Below are positions 51,560-61,843 of a DNA stretch of 64,000 nt, piece after piece; within the stretch, counting starts at the first letter, position 1, and every line of letters starts with the position of its first letter. Source of the DNA: Pseudomonadota bacterium (GTDB taxonomy: Bacteria; Pseudomonadota; Alphaproteobacteria; Caulobacterales; Caulobacteraceae). Under the pieces are notes generated by a model. The model did not search any database. It saw only the letters and a list, made by a program, of their open reading frames with translations, and was not told the origin of the DNA. The DNA lies in assembly GCA_963205005.1 (NCBI GenBank), contig CAUJHW010000070.1:1-64000 (forward strand), in the 5' to 3' direction. A program made the position numbers and the translations under genes.

Positions 51560-51979
51560 TCAAGCCCTGAGCATATTCGCCGCCTGCGTGTAATTGTACG
51601 CCTCGTACAGCGTCCACATACCGCCCGCGATGAACACGACGCCGACAAGGATAAATAGGGTCATCAAGCCGAGCGCGATGAGTGTCGCGCCCATCAGATA
51701 GCCAACCGTTGTCGGGATGCTGTAGACGGCGCGTGTCTTGTCGTTGCGCAAGGCTAGCGCCTTGAACACGCCGTTCTTCTCGCGTCCGGCCAGCGTCACC
51801 TCATCGCCGTCGCGGAGATCCGGAACATCGGCCAGCTTGATTTGCGCCGAGCGTTCGCCCACGCGAAAGGCGATGACCTGTCCGGTCTTCACGGACCCGC
51901 CATTACGGCCGAACGTGCCGCGTGTTTCCGTCGAATGACGAATACCGCTGACGGCGCCGCTCAGTGTTGTCAGTCCCAT
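51560..51979 (-). CDS. Hypothetical membrane protein
   Basis: Soluble OB-like N-terminus and C-terminal TM pair VGYLMGATLIALGLMTLFILVGVVFIAGGMWTLYEAY. Confidence 0.7.
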   Translation of the reverse strand: MGLTTLSGAVSGIRHSTETRGTFGRNGGSVKTGQVIAFRVGERSAQIKLADVPDLRDGDEVTLAGREKNGVFKALALRNDKTRAVYSIPTTVGYLMGATLIALGLMTLFILVGVVFIAGGMWTLYEAYNYTQAANMLRA

Positions 51980-52231
51980 ATCAATCCCCTTTGCGGCTGG
52001 AAATAGCTGTGCCCTCGCGGCCTAGAGTCTCGGCGCTTGCGCCTGTGCGTCCGCCTTGCGTTTGGCTTCGGCCCTGATGCCGTTGACCCATGCGGTGGTG
52101 CGCGTGTCCGCCGCCCAAATCGCGCCCACGTCGAGCTGCGAAGCGCGGGCGACGATGACAGGGCCGTAGGTGCAGTGAACGTAGGACAAGACCTGCCCGC
52201 AGGTGGCGATATCCGCGGGCAGCGACCAGGA

Positions 52232-52819
52232 TCAGCCCGTCACGTCGCTGATATCGTTGGCGCGCCAATCAGGCGGCATGCTCGATTGGACGCAGTAGCG
52301 CGCGCTGCGGTCCCAGCCGTGCTCGCTCTTGGCGGTGAAGGCCGTATCCCCCTTGAGGGTGTAGATGGATGTGCTGGTTTCCGACGGGGCGCTGCCCTGC
52401 AAATCCCCGCAGGCTTCGGTGACACGGTAAGTGTTCGGTCCCGTTTGCTCGATTTTCTTGAATTCGCAGAAGTCGCGCGCGCCACCAATGCCTTCACGAC
52501 GCAGGAGCGTCGTGGTGGCGTTGGAGGCTTGGCCGCACGGGGTATCGCTATCGACGTAATAGCCGTGCTTGAGCGGCAGCCCCGCGACGGTGGCCACTTG
52601 CGCCTTGGCCGGAACGGCTTCCGGCGTGGCGGTCGCGGCAGCTTGGATTGCGGTGACGGTATTGGCTTTGACCTCAGTAATTTCAGCGGTGTTGCCGGTC
52701 TCCACGGCCACCACGGCCCCCGTGGCGGCGGTATTCTCCGCCGTCGCAGCTTTCTGGCCGCAGGCGGCAAGCCCCGCCGCGAGCAGCAACAGCACGATGA
52801 GAGGGCGGGTTTTGCTCAT
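52232..52819 (-). CDS. Hypothetical lipoprotein
   Basis: MSKTRPLIVLLLLAAGLAACGQK lipobox; Cys-containing C-terminal half. Confidence 0.75.
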   Translation of the reverse strand: MSKTRPLIVLLLLAAGLAACGQKAATAENTAATGAVVAVETGNTAEITEVKANTVTAIQAAATATPEAVPAKAQVATVAGLPLKHGYYVDSDTPCGQASNATTTLLRREGIGGARDFCEFKKIEQTGPNTYRVTEACGDLQGSAPSETSTSIYTLKGDTAFTAKSEHGWDRSARYCVQSSMPPDWRANDISDVTG

Positions 52820-52991
52820 GACATCTCCGCGCGCAAAAGTCCTTTCGGTATGGTTAGGGCGCCACTGGCTGGCTTTCGTCCCCTAAAAAGGGGAGGAATC
52901 AGGCAGGGTAGGACGGCTGAGCGCCATCCCGCCGTACTGCTCAGGCAGGGCCAATTTCAGCTGGTGTAAGTTAAGTTTAGCTATCGGATGA

Positions 52992-54158
52992 ATGAAGGGG
53001 CGTTTCACTGCCATGGCGCCACAAGAATTCTATGAGTTTTCACGAACATCGGGATTGATTGCCCATCTTTACGATGCGGCCATAGATGACGCCTTGTGGC
53101 CCGGCACCGCGAACCGCATCGCGGAAACCCTCGGCTCGACCAGCACCGTTCTCAAACTCCACGGCGAGGGCGCCCGCGTGAACCTACTGGAATGCACCGA
53201 CAACCTGATGGTGTCCGAGCGGGAGCAGGCATGGGCCGACGACTGGCACCGCAAGGATCTATGGGTGGAGCGCAGCGTCGCCTACGGCATGGAACGAATA
53301 ATAACCGACGAGGACTTGGTCACGCGCGAGGAACAGGCGCGCAGCGGCTTTTATCAGGAATGGCTCCGGCATCTGGATATTCATCACATGCTCGGGGCGG
53401 TGTTCCCCGCAGCTGATGGCGCTATCGGGGTGCTCGGCGTCCATCGTCCGTGTGAGGCCGGACCCTATAGCGTAGCGGAGCGGCAGCAGGTGGCGCTGGT
53501 TCTGCCGCACTTGCAGCAGGCGCTGCGTCTCGGGCAGCGCTTCGCAGCGGTATCCCAAGCCCATGCCGCGAGCTTGCAGGCGCTCGACAAACTGGACACC
53601 GGCGTTCTGATGGTGGACGGCACGGGCCGCGTCATTCAGGCGAGCAGCATGGCGGAGCGCCTGTTGCGCGAGAACGCGGAGATGGCCGTTGTTGGCGGAC
53701 GGCTGGCGCTACGGACGCCCGCGCAGCACAACAAGCTGCTGTCTCTGGTACGCGGCGCGGTGGATACTGCCCGGGGCAGGATTGCCGAACCCGGCGTGAC
53801 GCTCTCCATTCCGCGTCCGCACCGCATGCCGCTGGCGCTTGAGGTCGCCCCCTTGCGCGAAGCTGTATCGACCTTTGGAGCGCAGCGGCCTGCCGTTCTG
53901 GTCTTCATCCGCGACCCCGAAGCACCGATCTCCGTCGCGCGGCTTCGTGAACTCTTTGGTTTAACCCGCACCGAAGGCGTCGTTGCCGCCGCACTCGGGC
54001 AGGGAGCCTCGCTGGAGGAAATCGCGGCAACCATTGGCATCGGCCTTGCCACCGTGCGCAGCCATCTCAAACGCATCCTCGCCAAGACCAGTACCCATAG
54101 ACAAGCGGAAGCGACGGCATTGCTGGCGCGCAGCGTTTCGACTGTTTCAGATCAATGA
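52992..54158 (+). CDS. LuxR-type HTH transcriptional regulator
   Basis: C-terminal HTH LFGLTRTEGVVAAALGQGASLEEIAATIGIGLATVRSHLKRILAKTSTHRQAEATALL. Confidence 0.9.
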   Translation: MKGRFTAMAPQEFYEFSRTSGLIAHLYDAAIDDALWPGTANRIAETLGSTSTVLKLHGEGARVNLLECTDNLMVSEREQAWADDWHRKDLWVERSVAYGMERIITDEDLVTREEQARSGFYQEWLRHLDIHHMLGAVFPAADGAIGVLGVHRPCEAGPYSVAERQQVALVLPHLQQALRLGQRFAAVSQAHAASLQALDKLDTGVLMVDGTGRVIQASSMAERLLRENAEMAVVGGRLALRTPAQHNKLLSLVRGAVDTARGRIAEPGVTLSIPRPHRMPLALEVAPLREAVSTFGAQRPAVLVFIRDPEAPISVARLRELFGLTRTEGVVAAALGQGASLEEIAATIGIGLATVRSHLKRILAKTSTHRQAEATALLARSVSTVSDQ

Positions 54159-54301
54159 GCCTTTGGGCGCGTCCGGCCTTGCCGGGTTCCGACGTTGCGA
54201 TGCTCGCGCGAAGCTGACGCGCCGCGATCCTCAACGAATATCTCGTTCCCGGTGCACAGCCGAGGACCGCTTGTGGCGCGTTGCCGACCCTTAGGTCGCC
54301 C

Positions 54302-54523
54302 CTATTCCTTCCTTGGAAGTGGAGTGATCAGTTCAGCCGGCGTGACGCCGAGGGCCTGAGCTATCTCGAACAAGGTGACGACCGTCGGGTTACGCCGCCC
54401 TTGCTCAAGACCACTGATGTACTGCTGGGTCAGCCCCGAGAGCTCCGACAACCGCTCCTGCGTCAGGCCACGAGCCTGACGGAAATGCAGCGCATTCCGC
54501 CCGACGAGCCGACGCATATCCAT
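54302..54523 (-). CDS. Small XRE-family HTH regulator
   Basis: LVGRNALHFRQARGLTQERLSELSGLTQQYISGLEQGRRNPTVVTLFEIAQALGV. Confidence 0.9.
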   Translation of the reverse strand: MDMRRLVGRNALHFRQARGLTQERLSELSGLTQQYISGLEQGRRNPTVVTLFEIAQALGVTPAELITPLPRKE

Positions 54524-54622
54524 CCGGCGAACGTGGCCGGATACACACTTTGGTGTTTATCCACTATAGTATGTATTCGTCGTTGGCGGCCCTCGCCGAC
54601 AGCCCGAGAGCATGTAGTTCGC

Positions 54623-55102
54623 ATGACCGCGTATGATGCGTCTGCGTCGAGCGATACCCCCTCCTCCACGGAGCGTGCGTATCACCGCCACCGTAAATGG
54701 CTGCTGGATTTCCTGCGCAGGCGGTTTGGCAACCTCGTGAGCGAGGACGCGGCCCAGGAGGCGTTCGTGCGGACGCTGGCGAGCGGGGCCGTCGTGCGCA
54801 ACCCGCGGGCCTTCCTGGCGAAGGTGGCGATCCGGGCGGCGCTGGAGGAGGTCCGGCGGCGGCCGGAGCCGGGGTTCGTGTATGAGCCGCCGGTGTCGGT
54901 GGAGGCGGACGCCGAGACCGCCGTGCTCCTGGAGCAGGTGCTCGTGGCCCTGCCAGAGCCGATCCGCGACGTGTTTGTCTTGAGCCGGTTCGGCGGTCTC
55001 TCTAATGTGGAGATCGCCCAACGCTGCAACCTGTCCGTGAAGCGGGTGGAAGCCCGGCTGACGGAGGCGCGGCGGAGGTGTGCGGCCCTGATGCAGGACT
55101 GA
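54623..55102 (+). CDS. ECF sigma factor (FecI-like)
   Basis: WLLDFLRRRFGNLVSEDAAQEAFVRTL, LPEPIRDVFVLSRFGGLSNVEIAQRCNLSVKRVEARLTEA. Confidence 0.92.
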   Translation: MTAYDASASSDTPSSTERAYHRHRKWLLDFLRRRFGNLVSEDAAQEAFVRTLASGAVVRNPRAFLAKVAIRAALEEVRRRPEPGFVYEPPVSVEADAETAVLLEQVLVALPEPIRDVFVLSRFGGLSNVEIAQRCNLSVKRVEARLTEARRRCAALMQD

Positions 55103-55112
55103 GGCGGCAGGC

Positions 55113-56096
55113 GTGGCCATGAGCGAGTCAACGGATCGCGCGACCGAGGCCTCCCAGTGGTTCACCGTCATGACCCGGGGCGACATCGATCCGGCGGACC
55201 TTGAGCGGTTCCGGGCCTGGCGGCGCGTGCCCGAGAACGCCGCCGCGTTCGATAAGGTCAAGCGCGGCTGGGAGGCGGCCGGCGGGTTGGCCGAGCGGCC
55301 CGCGATCGTGTCGATGACCGAGGCGGCGCTGGCCCGGTATCCCGCCAAGCCGACGGGGACCCGGCCAATGGGGCCGTCGCGGCGGTTCGTCCTGGCGCCG
55401 CTGGCGATCGGGGCGGCCAGCGTGGCGGTCGCGGGCGGCGCGCTTCTGGCCTGGCAGGCGCGCGAGCCGGTCTTCGCGACGGACGTCGGCGGCCAGCAGT
55501 TGCAGGTGCTGCCGGACGGCTCGCGGGTGCGTCTCAACACCGACACCATGGTGCGGATCGCCTTCCGGGGCGGCGAGCGCCGGGTCGTGCTGGAGCGCGG
55601 CCAGGCCTTCTTCGACGTGGCGCACGATGTGTCCCGGCCCTTCGTGGTCGAGGCCGACGGCGCGCGGGTGCGGGCGCTGGGCACCAAGTTCGACGTCCGC
55701 CACGACACCGCCGTGGTCAAGGTGACCCTCGTGCAGGGGCGCGTCGAGGTCCGCGCTGGGGATGGTCAGGAGGCCGTGCTGTCGCCCGGCGAGGCGATCG
55801 TCGCGGATCGGCGCGGGCTGTCGCGTGTGGCCGCCGTCGACGCGGGCGAGGTGGCGAGCTGGACCACCGGCCGGCTGACCTTCTCGGGCGTGCCGCTGCG
55901 CGACGCGGTGGCCGAGGTGAACCGCTATTCCGAACGCAAGGTGGTGCTGGACGCCCCTGAGTCCGTGGCCGGCGAGCTGGTGAGCGGCCAGTTCGTGGCC
56001 GGCGACGTCGAGAACTTCGTGGCCGGCGCGCGCTCGCTCTACGGGCTGAAGGTGACCGCCGAGACCCCTCGGGAGATCCGACTATCGCCCGGGTGA
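55113..56096 (+). CDS. FecR-like anti-sigma/regulator
   Basis: ASQWFTVMTRGDIDPADLERFRAWRRVPENAAAFDKVKRGWEA, LPDGSRVRLNTDTMVRIAFRGGERRVVLERGQAFFDVAHD. Confidence 0.94.
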   Translation: MAMSESTDRATEASQWFTVMTRGDIDPADLERFRAWRRVPENAAAFDKVKRGWEAAGGLAERPAIVSMTEAALARYPAKPTGTRPMGPSRRFVLAPLAIGAASVAVAGGALLAWQAREPVFATDVGGQQLQVLPDGSRVRLNTDTMVRIAFRGGERRVVLERGQAFFDVAHDVSRPFVVEADGARVRALGTKFDVRHDTAVVKVTLVQGRVEVRAGDGQEAVLSPGEAIVADRRGLSRVAAVDAGEVASWTTGRLTFSGVPLRDAVAEVNRYSERKVVLDAPESVAGELVSGQFVAGDVENFVAGARSLYGLKVTAETPREIRLSPG

Positions 56097-56224
56097 CGAA
56101 ATTTTTCTGACGGACCCGCGAGGGTTTTGCGGGTCAGAGCCCCTCTAGACCTGCAGACGAACCCCCGGGCGCCGAAGCAAGACCATCCTGGTCGCGCCAG
56201 ACCCGCGGTCGTCGCGGGGGAAGC

Positions 56225-59200
56225 ATGTTCGAAGCTTACGCGTACCAAGTCGCCCGTCGGTGGGCCTGGCTGGCCTCGGCGGCCTGCCTGATCGCGGGCG
56301 CCGCCCAGGCGCAGACCTACGCCGTGTCGCTGAAGGCCAAGGGGCTGGAGCCGGCGCTGATCGGCCTGGCGACCCAGACCCGGCAGCAGATCATGTTCTC
56401 CAAGAGCGTGGTCGCCGGGCGGCGCGCCCCGGCCGTGCAGGGCCAGATGACGGCGGAACAGGCCCTGGAGCGCCTCCTCGCCGGCACCGACCTGCGCGCC
56501 CGCCGCGTCAATGCCAGCCTAGTGGTGGTCGAGCGCGCGCCGCCGGAACAAGGGGACGCCGCGGGCGCGCGCCCTTTCGACGTCGCTGAGGGGCCGGTCG
56601 GGGATAATGGGGCCGGCGCGCCCGCCGAGCCGTCACCGGTCGGCCTTGTGTCCGCCCCCCCTGCGCCCGTCCCGTCGGAACCCACCCTGCTCGACGAGGT
56701 GCGGGTCACCGGCTCGCACATCCGCGGGACACGGAGCGCCTCGCCGCTGATGGTGATGGATCGGGACGACCTGGAGCGCTCAGGACACGCGACGGTGGCC
56801 GGGGCGCTGGCCGCCCTGCCGCAGGCCTTCGCGACGGGCGCCTCGGAGGGCACCCTCACCACGGGCTCGGACCGCATCGTGCGCAACGTGAACTATGGCG
56901 CGAGCGTCAACCTGCGGGGCCTCGGACCCGACGCCACCCTGATCCTGGTGAACGGCCGCCGCCTCTCCGGCTCCGGCTCCTTCGGGGACTTCGCCGACAT
57001 CTCGTCCATTCCGTCGGCGGCGGTCGAGCGGGTGGAGCTGCTTCTGGACGGCGCCTCGGCGCTCTATGGCGCCGATGCCGTGGGCGGGGTCGTCAACACC
57101 ATCCTGCGCAAGGACGTGGAGGGCGCCGAGACCCGCGCCTACGCCGGCGTGGGCACGGCCGGCGAGCCGGCCCAGGTGCAGCTGTCGCAGACCTTCGGGC
57201 GGCAGTGGACGGGCGGCGGCGTCTTCGTGGCGCTGGAGTACCAGAAGCGCAACGCGTTGCGCGCCGAGGACCGCGACTACACGGCCAGCGCCGACCTGCG
57301 CCCGCTCGGCGGCAGCGACTGGCGGGCGACCAACAGCTTTCCTGGCAATATCCTGGGGCCCGACCCCGTCACCGGCGCGCTGGTCCCGCGCTGGGCGATC
57401 CCGGCGGGCCAGGACGGCGTGGGTCTCAGCCCGTCCGACTTCATCGACGGCAGGTCGAACCTGCAGAACCAGCGGGCCGGCATCGACACCCTGCCCCGCC
57501 AGGTGCTGCAGTCGGTGTTCCTGACCGCCCACCAGGAGCTGGGTGGGATCGAGTTCACCGGGGACGTGCGCTACGCCTTCCGCAAGTACGCGGTGCGCAC
57601 GGCGGGCAACGTCACGCGGCTGACCGTCAACCGCGCCAATCCGTTCTTCGTCTCGCCCGACGGCTCGGCGTCGCATTCGATCGCCTATTCGCTGCAGCCC
57701 GAGCTCGGCAACCCGCTCAACATCGGCTCGGCCGAGACCTGGGCCGCGTCGCTGGGGGCCAAGGCGCCGCTCTTCGGCGACTGGCTGGCGGACGGCTATC
57801 TCGGCTTCGGGCAGGAGATCAGCGAGTCCGACACCACCGGCGTGCTGCAAACCCTCTATCTGAGCGAGGCGCTGGGGACGACGCCCGACCGGCCGGAGAC
57901 CGCCTTCAACGTCGCCCGCGACGGCTACTTCAACCCCTTCTCAGGGAGGCCCGGGGCCAACAGCGCCGCCGTCCTCGACTTCATCGGCTCGGGCTTCTCG
58001 AGCAGCCGCATCCGCATCCGCTCCTGGGTGGCGAGCGGCCAGGCCGACGGGACGCTCCTGCGCCTGCCCGGCGGCGCGGTGAAGCTGGCGCTGGGCGCCC
58101 AGGCCCGGCGCGAGACCCTGGTGCGCTCGGGCAGCAACTTCGCCTTCACCGCCGCGCCTTCGCCCCAGATCTCGGCCGATGTCGCCCGCGAGACCCTCTC
58201 GGCGTTCGGGGAGCTGCGCGTCCCGCTGGTCGGCGACGCCAACCGACGGCCGGGCGTGGAGGCGCTGGAGCTGTCGCTCGCCGGCCGCGTCGAGCGCTAT
58301 GACGACGTGGGGACCACCGCCAACCCCAAGGTGGGCGTGCTGTGGCGTCCCACCGAGGACCTCACCGTGCGCGGGACCTACGGGCGCTCGTTCCGTGCGC
58401 CGGCGCTGCGCGAGGTGCACGATCCGAGCTCGGCCTCGTCGCTCCAGCTCAGCCAGGCCGACGGGGCACGCGTCCGGGTGCTGGTGCTCGGCGGCGGCAA
58501 CGAGGACCTGGAGCCCGAGACCGCCAACGCCTGGACCTTCGGGGCGGACTATCGCCCGAGCGCGGTCCCGGGCCTGGCGCTCGGGTTCACGGCCTTCGAC
58601 ATCGCGTTCAGGAACCGTATCGACCGGCCGGTGCAGCAGAACGCCGCCGCCGCCCTGATCGACCCGACACTGTCGCCGTTCGTGCAGAACATTTCCCCGG
58701 CCACCAATGCGGCCGACCGCGCCCTGATCGTCGAACTGCTGGCGCGACCCGGGACGCTCGCCTCGGCCGCCGCCTTCCCGCCGGAGGCCTTCGCCGCGAT
58801 CGTCGACAACCGATATGTGAACACCACAACCCTGCGGGTCCGCGGGGTCGACGTGACGGCCGGCTACCGGTTCTCGGTGGGCGGCGACGAGGTCGCGCTC
58901 GGCCTGAACGGCACCTACATGGTCGACTACAAGCAGCAGGTCACGCCCACCTCGGCGCCGCGCGAGCGGGTCGGCGTCGCCGGCTCCCCGGTCAAGCTGC
59001 GGGCCCGGGCGACGGTGGACTGGACCCATGACCGGCTGACCCTGGGCGCGGCCTTCAACTACGTCGACCGCTACCGCGACGTCGCAGGGACGCGGATCTC
59101 GGCCCAGCCGACCGTCGACCTGCAGGCGCGGCTGGCGGCGCCGGACCGCGGCTTCGCCCGCGGGGTGTCGGTCAGCCTCACCGTCCGCAACCTCTTCGAC

Positions 59201-59305
59201 GAGGGCCCGCCCTTCTACGACAACCCGGTCGGCATCGGCTACGACCCCACCAACGCCGAACCGGTGGGGCGCTTCGCCGCCATCCAGATCACGCGCGCTT
59301 GGTGA
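56225..59305 (+). CDS. TonB-dependent receptor with N-terminal STN domain
   Basis: LIGLATQTRQQIMFSKSVVAGRRAPAVQGQMTAEQALERLLAGTDL STN domain; plug VERVELLLDGASALYGADAVGGVVNTIL. Confidence 0.95.
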   Translation: MFEAYAYQVARRWAWLASAACLIAGAAQAQTYAVSLKAKGLEPALIGLATQTRQQIMFSKSVVAGRRAPAVQGQMTAEQALERLLAGTDLRARRVNASLVVVERAPPEQGDAAGARPFDVAEGPVGDNGAGAPAEPSPVGLVSAPPAPVPSEPTLLDEVRVTGSHIRGTRSASPLMVMDRDDLERSGHATVAGALAALPQAFATGASEGTLTTGSDRIVRNVNYGASVNLRGLGPDATLILVNGRRLSGSGSFGDFADISSIPSAAVERVELLLDGASALYGADAVGGVVNTILRKDVEGAETRAYAGVGTAGEPAQVQLSQTFGRQWTGGGVFVALEYQKRNALRAEDRDYTASADLRPLGGSDWRATNSFPGNILGPDPVTGALVPRWAIPAGQDGVGLSPSDFIDGRSNLQNQRAGIDTLPRQVLQSVFLTAHQELGGIEFTGDVRYAFRKYAVRTAGNVTRLTVNRANPFFVSPDGSASHSIAYSLQPELGNPLNIGSAETWAASLGAKAPLFGDWLADGYLGFGQEISESDTTGVLQTLYLSEALGTTPDRPETAFNVARDGYFNPFSGRPGANSAAVLDFIGSGFSSSRIRIRSWVASGQADGTLLRLPGGAVKLALGAQARRETLVRSGSNFAFTAAPSPQISADVARETLSAFGELRVPLVGDANRRPGVEALELSLAGRVERYDDVGTTANPKVGVLWRPTEDLTVRGTYGRSFRAPALREVHDPSSASSLQLSQADGARVRVLVLGGGNEDLEPETANAWTFGADYRPSAVPGLALGFTAFDIAFRNRIDRPVQQNAAAALIDPTLSPFVQNISPATNAADRALIVELLARPGTLASAAAFPPEAFAAIVDNRYVNTTTLRVRGVDVTAGYRFSVGGDEVALGLNGTYMVDYKQQVTPTSAPRERVGVAGSPVKLRARATVDWTHDRLTLGAAFNYVDRYRDVAGTRISAQPTVDLQARLAAPDRGFARGVSVSLTVRNLFDEGPPFYDNPVGIGYDPTNAEPVGRFAAIQITRAW

Positions 59306-59314
59306 GGTCGGGCC

Positions 59315-61843
59315 ATGAAGCGTGCGTTGGGGCGCGCCCTCGCGGCGCTCGCCCTGCGGGCCGGCGCGCCCCACGCGCCGGCCAGCGCCCGGCCCTTCAC
59401 CGTCGGGGACCTGCTGCAGCAGGAATCGTTCGGCGCCGTCGTCATCGACCCCGCGGGCCGCTGGGTGGTGTTCGAGCGCCGCGGTCCCTATGCGTCCGCG
59501 GCGCGGTTCGACGACGACCAGGGCAACCCGATCGGGACGAGCCGGCTCTTCATCGCCGAGCGCGGCGGCGCCGGACCCGCCCGGCCGCTGCTGCCCGAGG
59601 CCGCGGCGGGCCAGCTGATCGGGGCCCTGTCGCCCTCGGCCGCCCGGCTGGCGGTGTTCCAGATCCACGACGGCGACTGGCGCGTGGGCGTGGTGGAGCT
59701 GGCGACCCGAAGCGTCCGCTGGCTGGACCTGGCCGTCCCCAAGCCGCACCGCGGCCGCCTGCTGCAGTGGCGCTCGGACGAGGAGCTGCTGCTGGTCGAC
59801 CGGGGCGGCGGACCGCTGACCACCAGCGACCGGATCGGCCGCGTCTCGGCGGAGCTCCTGCCGCGCCTGTGGGCGCAATCCGCCGCCGGGCGCGGTGCCC
59901 ACACGGTCGTCGGCAGCGGCGCCTACCGCGACGTGCGGCCGCGCCCGGCGCCCGGACGCCTGCTCCGGATCGACGTCGAGACGGGGCGCGCCGTCGAGGT
60001 GGCGCGCGGCGAGATCGTCGACCTCGAACTCGCCCCCGGCGGCCGGCATGTGGCGTTCCGCACCCTGGGCGCGGACATCCAGTCCCGGCCCGGCCGGCAG
60101 ATCCAGGGCGACTGGGGGGTCAGCCCGCAGGTGGAGCGCCTGCAGGTCGCCAACCTCGAGACCGGCCAGGTCGCCACCCCGTGCGCGGCGTGCGACGTGC
60201 TGCCCAGCCTGATGGCCTGGTCGCCGCGCGGGACCGGCCTGCTCTTCTTCGCGCGGGAGGGCGACACGCCCTGGAGCGCCGGACGCCTGCGGCGCTACGA
60301 CGTGCGCCCGGGGCGGATGAGCGTCCTGGACGACGCCGGCGCGACGCCGACCGTGCTGGGTCGCCCGGAGATCGTGCGCGCCGACTGGATGGGGGAGGTC
60401 CCGATCTTCCTGGGCCGGGCGAGCACGCCCGGCGCCGGCCGCGCGGACTGGTACAGCTGGGACGGCGCGCGGGCCGTGAAGCTGACGGGGGCCCTGCCGG
60501 CGGCGGCGGCCACCTTGGTCACCCTCGGTCCGCAGGGCTTCAGCATCGTGGTCGACGGCCAGCTCTGGTCCGTCACGGCGACCGGACGGGCGCGGCGCCT
60601 CGGGGCGGCGAGGTCGGCCGTGGCGGCGCCGCCGCCGAAGACCCGGGACCGGCGGCCGCTGGCGACGGCGCGGGCGCTCGGCTCGGTCGTCGCCGCCGAC
60701 GATCCGGGGCGCCGGCTCGTGCGGATCGGGCCGGACGGGCGCCGCGCGGGCCTGGCGTTGCCGGCCGACGGCGTCGTCGAGGCGGTGGGGCCGGACGCCC
60801 TGGGCGCCGTCGTCCGCTTCGACCGGCAGGGCCACGAGGCGCGGCTCGAGTGGCGCGGGGGAGAGGGCGCCGGCCGGGTCCTGGCCGAGATCAACGGCCG
60901 GCTCGCCGACACCGATCCGCTGGACGTGCGGGCGATCCGCCACACGGGCCCGGACGGCCAGCCGCTCACGAGCTGGCTCTACCTACCGCCGCGGCGCGAC
61001 GGCCCGCCGCCGCCCCTCGTGGTGAAGGTCTACTCCGGCGACACCTACCGGGTCCCGCCGCCGTTCAAGCCGCCGGTGCTGGGCCTGCAGGGCGACACCC
61101 GCGTGCTCGTGGGCCAGGGCTATGCCGTGCTGGCGCCCAGCCTGCCCCGGCCACGGCCGGCGCCGGGCGCGGGCGAGGAGCCTGCCCTCGGCCTGGCCGA
61201 CCGCATCCTGGCGATCGTCGACCAGGCGGCGGCCGATCCGGCCCTGGCCGGCGCCTTCGACCCCGAGCGCCTGGCGCTCTGGGGCCACAGCTATGGCGGC
61301 TACACGGTAATGGCGACCCTCACCCAGACCGACAGGTTCCGCGCCGCGGTGGCGGTCGGCGGCTACGCCGACCTGGTCGCCAAATGGTCCTCGTTGCCGG
61401 TCCCGCACCGGCCGCGGCCGGACGAGGGGGTGCGCAGCAACTATGTCACCGGCGGCATGGAGTCCGGCCAGGGCCGCATGGGCGTCCCGCCCTGGGCGGA
61501 CCCCGCCCGCTACGCCCGCAACAGTCCGCTCCTGCAGGCGGACGCCATCACCACCCCGCTGCTCCTGGCGCACGGCGACCAGGACGGCGCGGTTCCGCTC
61601 ACCCAGTCCGAGGCCATGTTCTCGGCCCTCTACCGGCAAAACAAGGACGCCCTGCTGGTGACCTACTGGGGCGAGGGCCACTACATCTCCAGCCCCGGCA
61701 ACGTGCGCGATCTCTATGCGCGGGTGCGCGAGTTCCTCGACGCGCACCTGGCGCTTCCGACTACCGCCGCCGAGGGGCCCGCGGAGAGTCCGGCGCCCGG
61801 CCCTGCCAGTAGCGCACCCACGCCTCCACCGGGGCGGCGTTGA
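59315..61843 (+). CDS. S9-family peptidase, probable lasso peptide isopeptidase
   Basis: Catalytic GHSYGGYTVMATL, HGDQDGAVPLTQSEAMF, GEGHYISSPGNVRDLY; signal peptide; context between TonB receptor and lasso B/C genes. Confidence 0.88.
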   Translation: MKRALGRALAALALRAGAPHAPASARPFTVGDLLQQESFGAVVIDPAGRWVVFERRGPYASAARFDDDQGNPIGTSRLFIAERGGAGPARPLLPEAAAGQLIGALSPSAARLAVFQIHDGDWRVGVVELATRSVRWLDLAVPKPHRGRLLQWRSDEELLLVDRGGGPLTTSDRIGRVSAELLPRLWAQSAAGRGAHTVVGSGAYRDVRPRPAPGRLLRIDVETGRAVEVARGEIVDLELAPGGRHVAFRTLGADIQSRPGRQIQGDWGVSPQVERLQVANLETGQVATPCAACDVLPSLMAWSPRGTGLLFFAREGDTPWSAGRLRRYDVRPGRMSVLDDAGATPTVLGRPEIVRADWMGEVPIFLGRASTPGAGRADWYSWDGARAVKLTGALPAAAATLVTLGPQGFSIVVDGQLWSVTATGRARRLGAARSAVAAPPPKTRDRRPLATARALGSVVAADDPGRRLVRIGPDGRRAGLALPADGVVEAVGPDALGAVVRFDRQGHEARLEWRGGEGAGRVLAEINGRLADTDPLDVRAIRHTGPDGQPLTSWLYLPPRRDGPPPPLVVKVYSGDTYRVPPPFKPPVLGLQGDTRVLVGQGYAVLAPSLPRPRPAPGAGEEPALGLADRILAIVDQAAADPALAGAFDPERLALWGHSYGGYTVMATLTQTDRFRAAVAVGGYADLVAKWSSLPVPHRPRPDEGVRSNYVTGGMESGQGRMGVPPWADPARYARNSPLLQADAITTPLLLAHGDQDGAVPLTQSEAMFSALYRQNKDALLVTYWGEGHYISSPGNVRDLYARVREFLDAHLALPTTAAEGPAESPAPGPASSAPTPPPGRR

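Noticed and set aside
57941-60943. 1000-aa minus-strand ORF spanning TonB receptor and S9 peptidase
   Set aside because: Antisense to two well-supported genes; low-complexity Arg/Gly/Ala-rich composition typical of a GC-rich shadow frame.
59299-61812. 837-aa plus-strand ORF overlapping the S9 peptidase in another frame
   Set aside because: Arg/Gly/Ala/Pro-rich shadow frame; the 59315-61843 frame holds the catalytic motifs.
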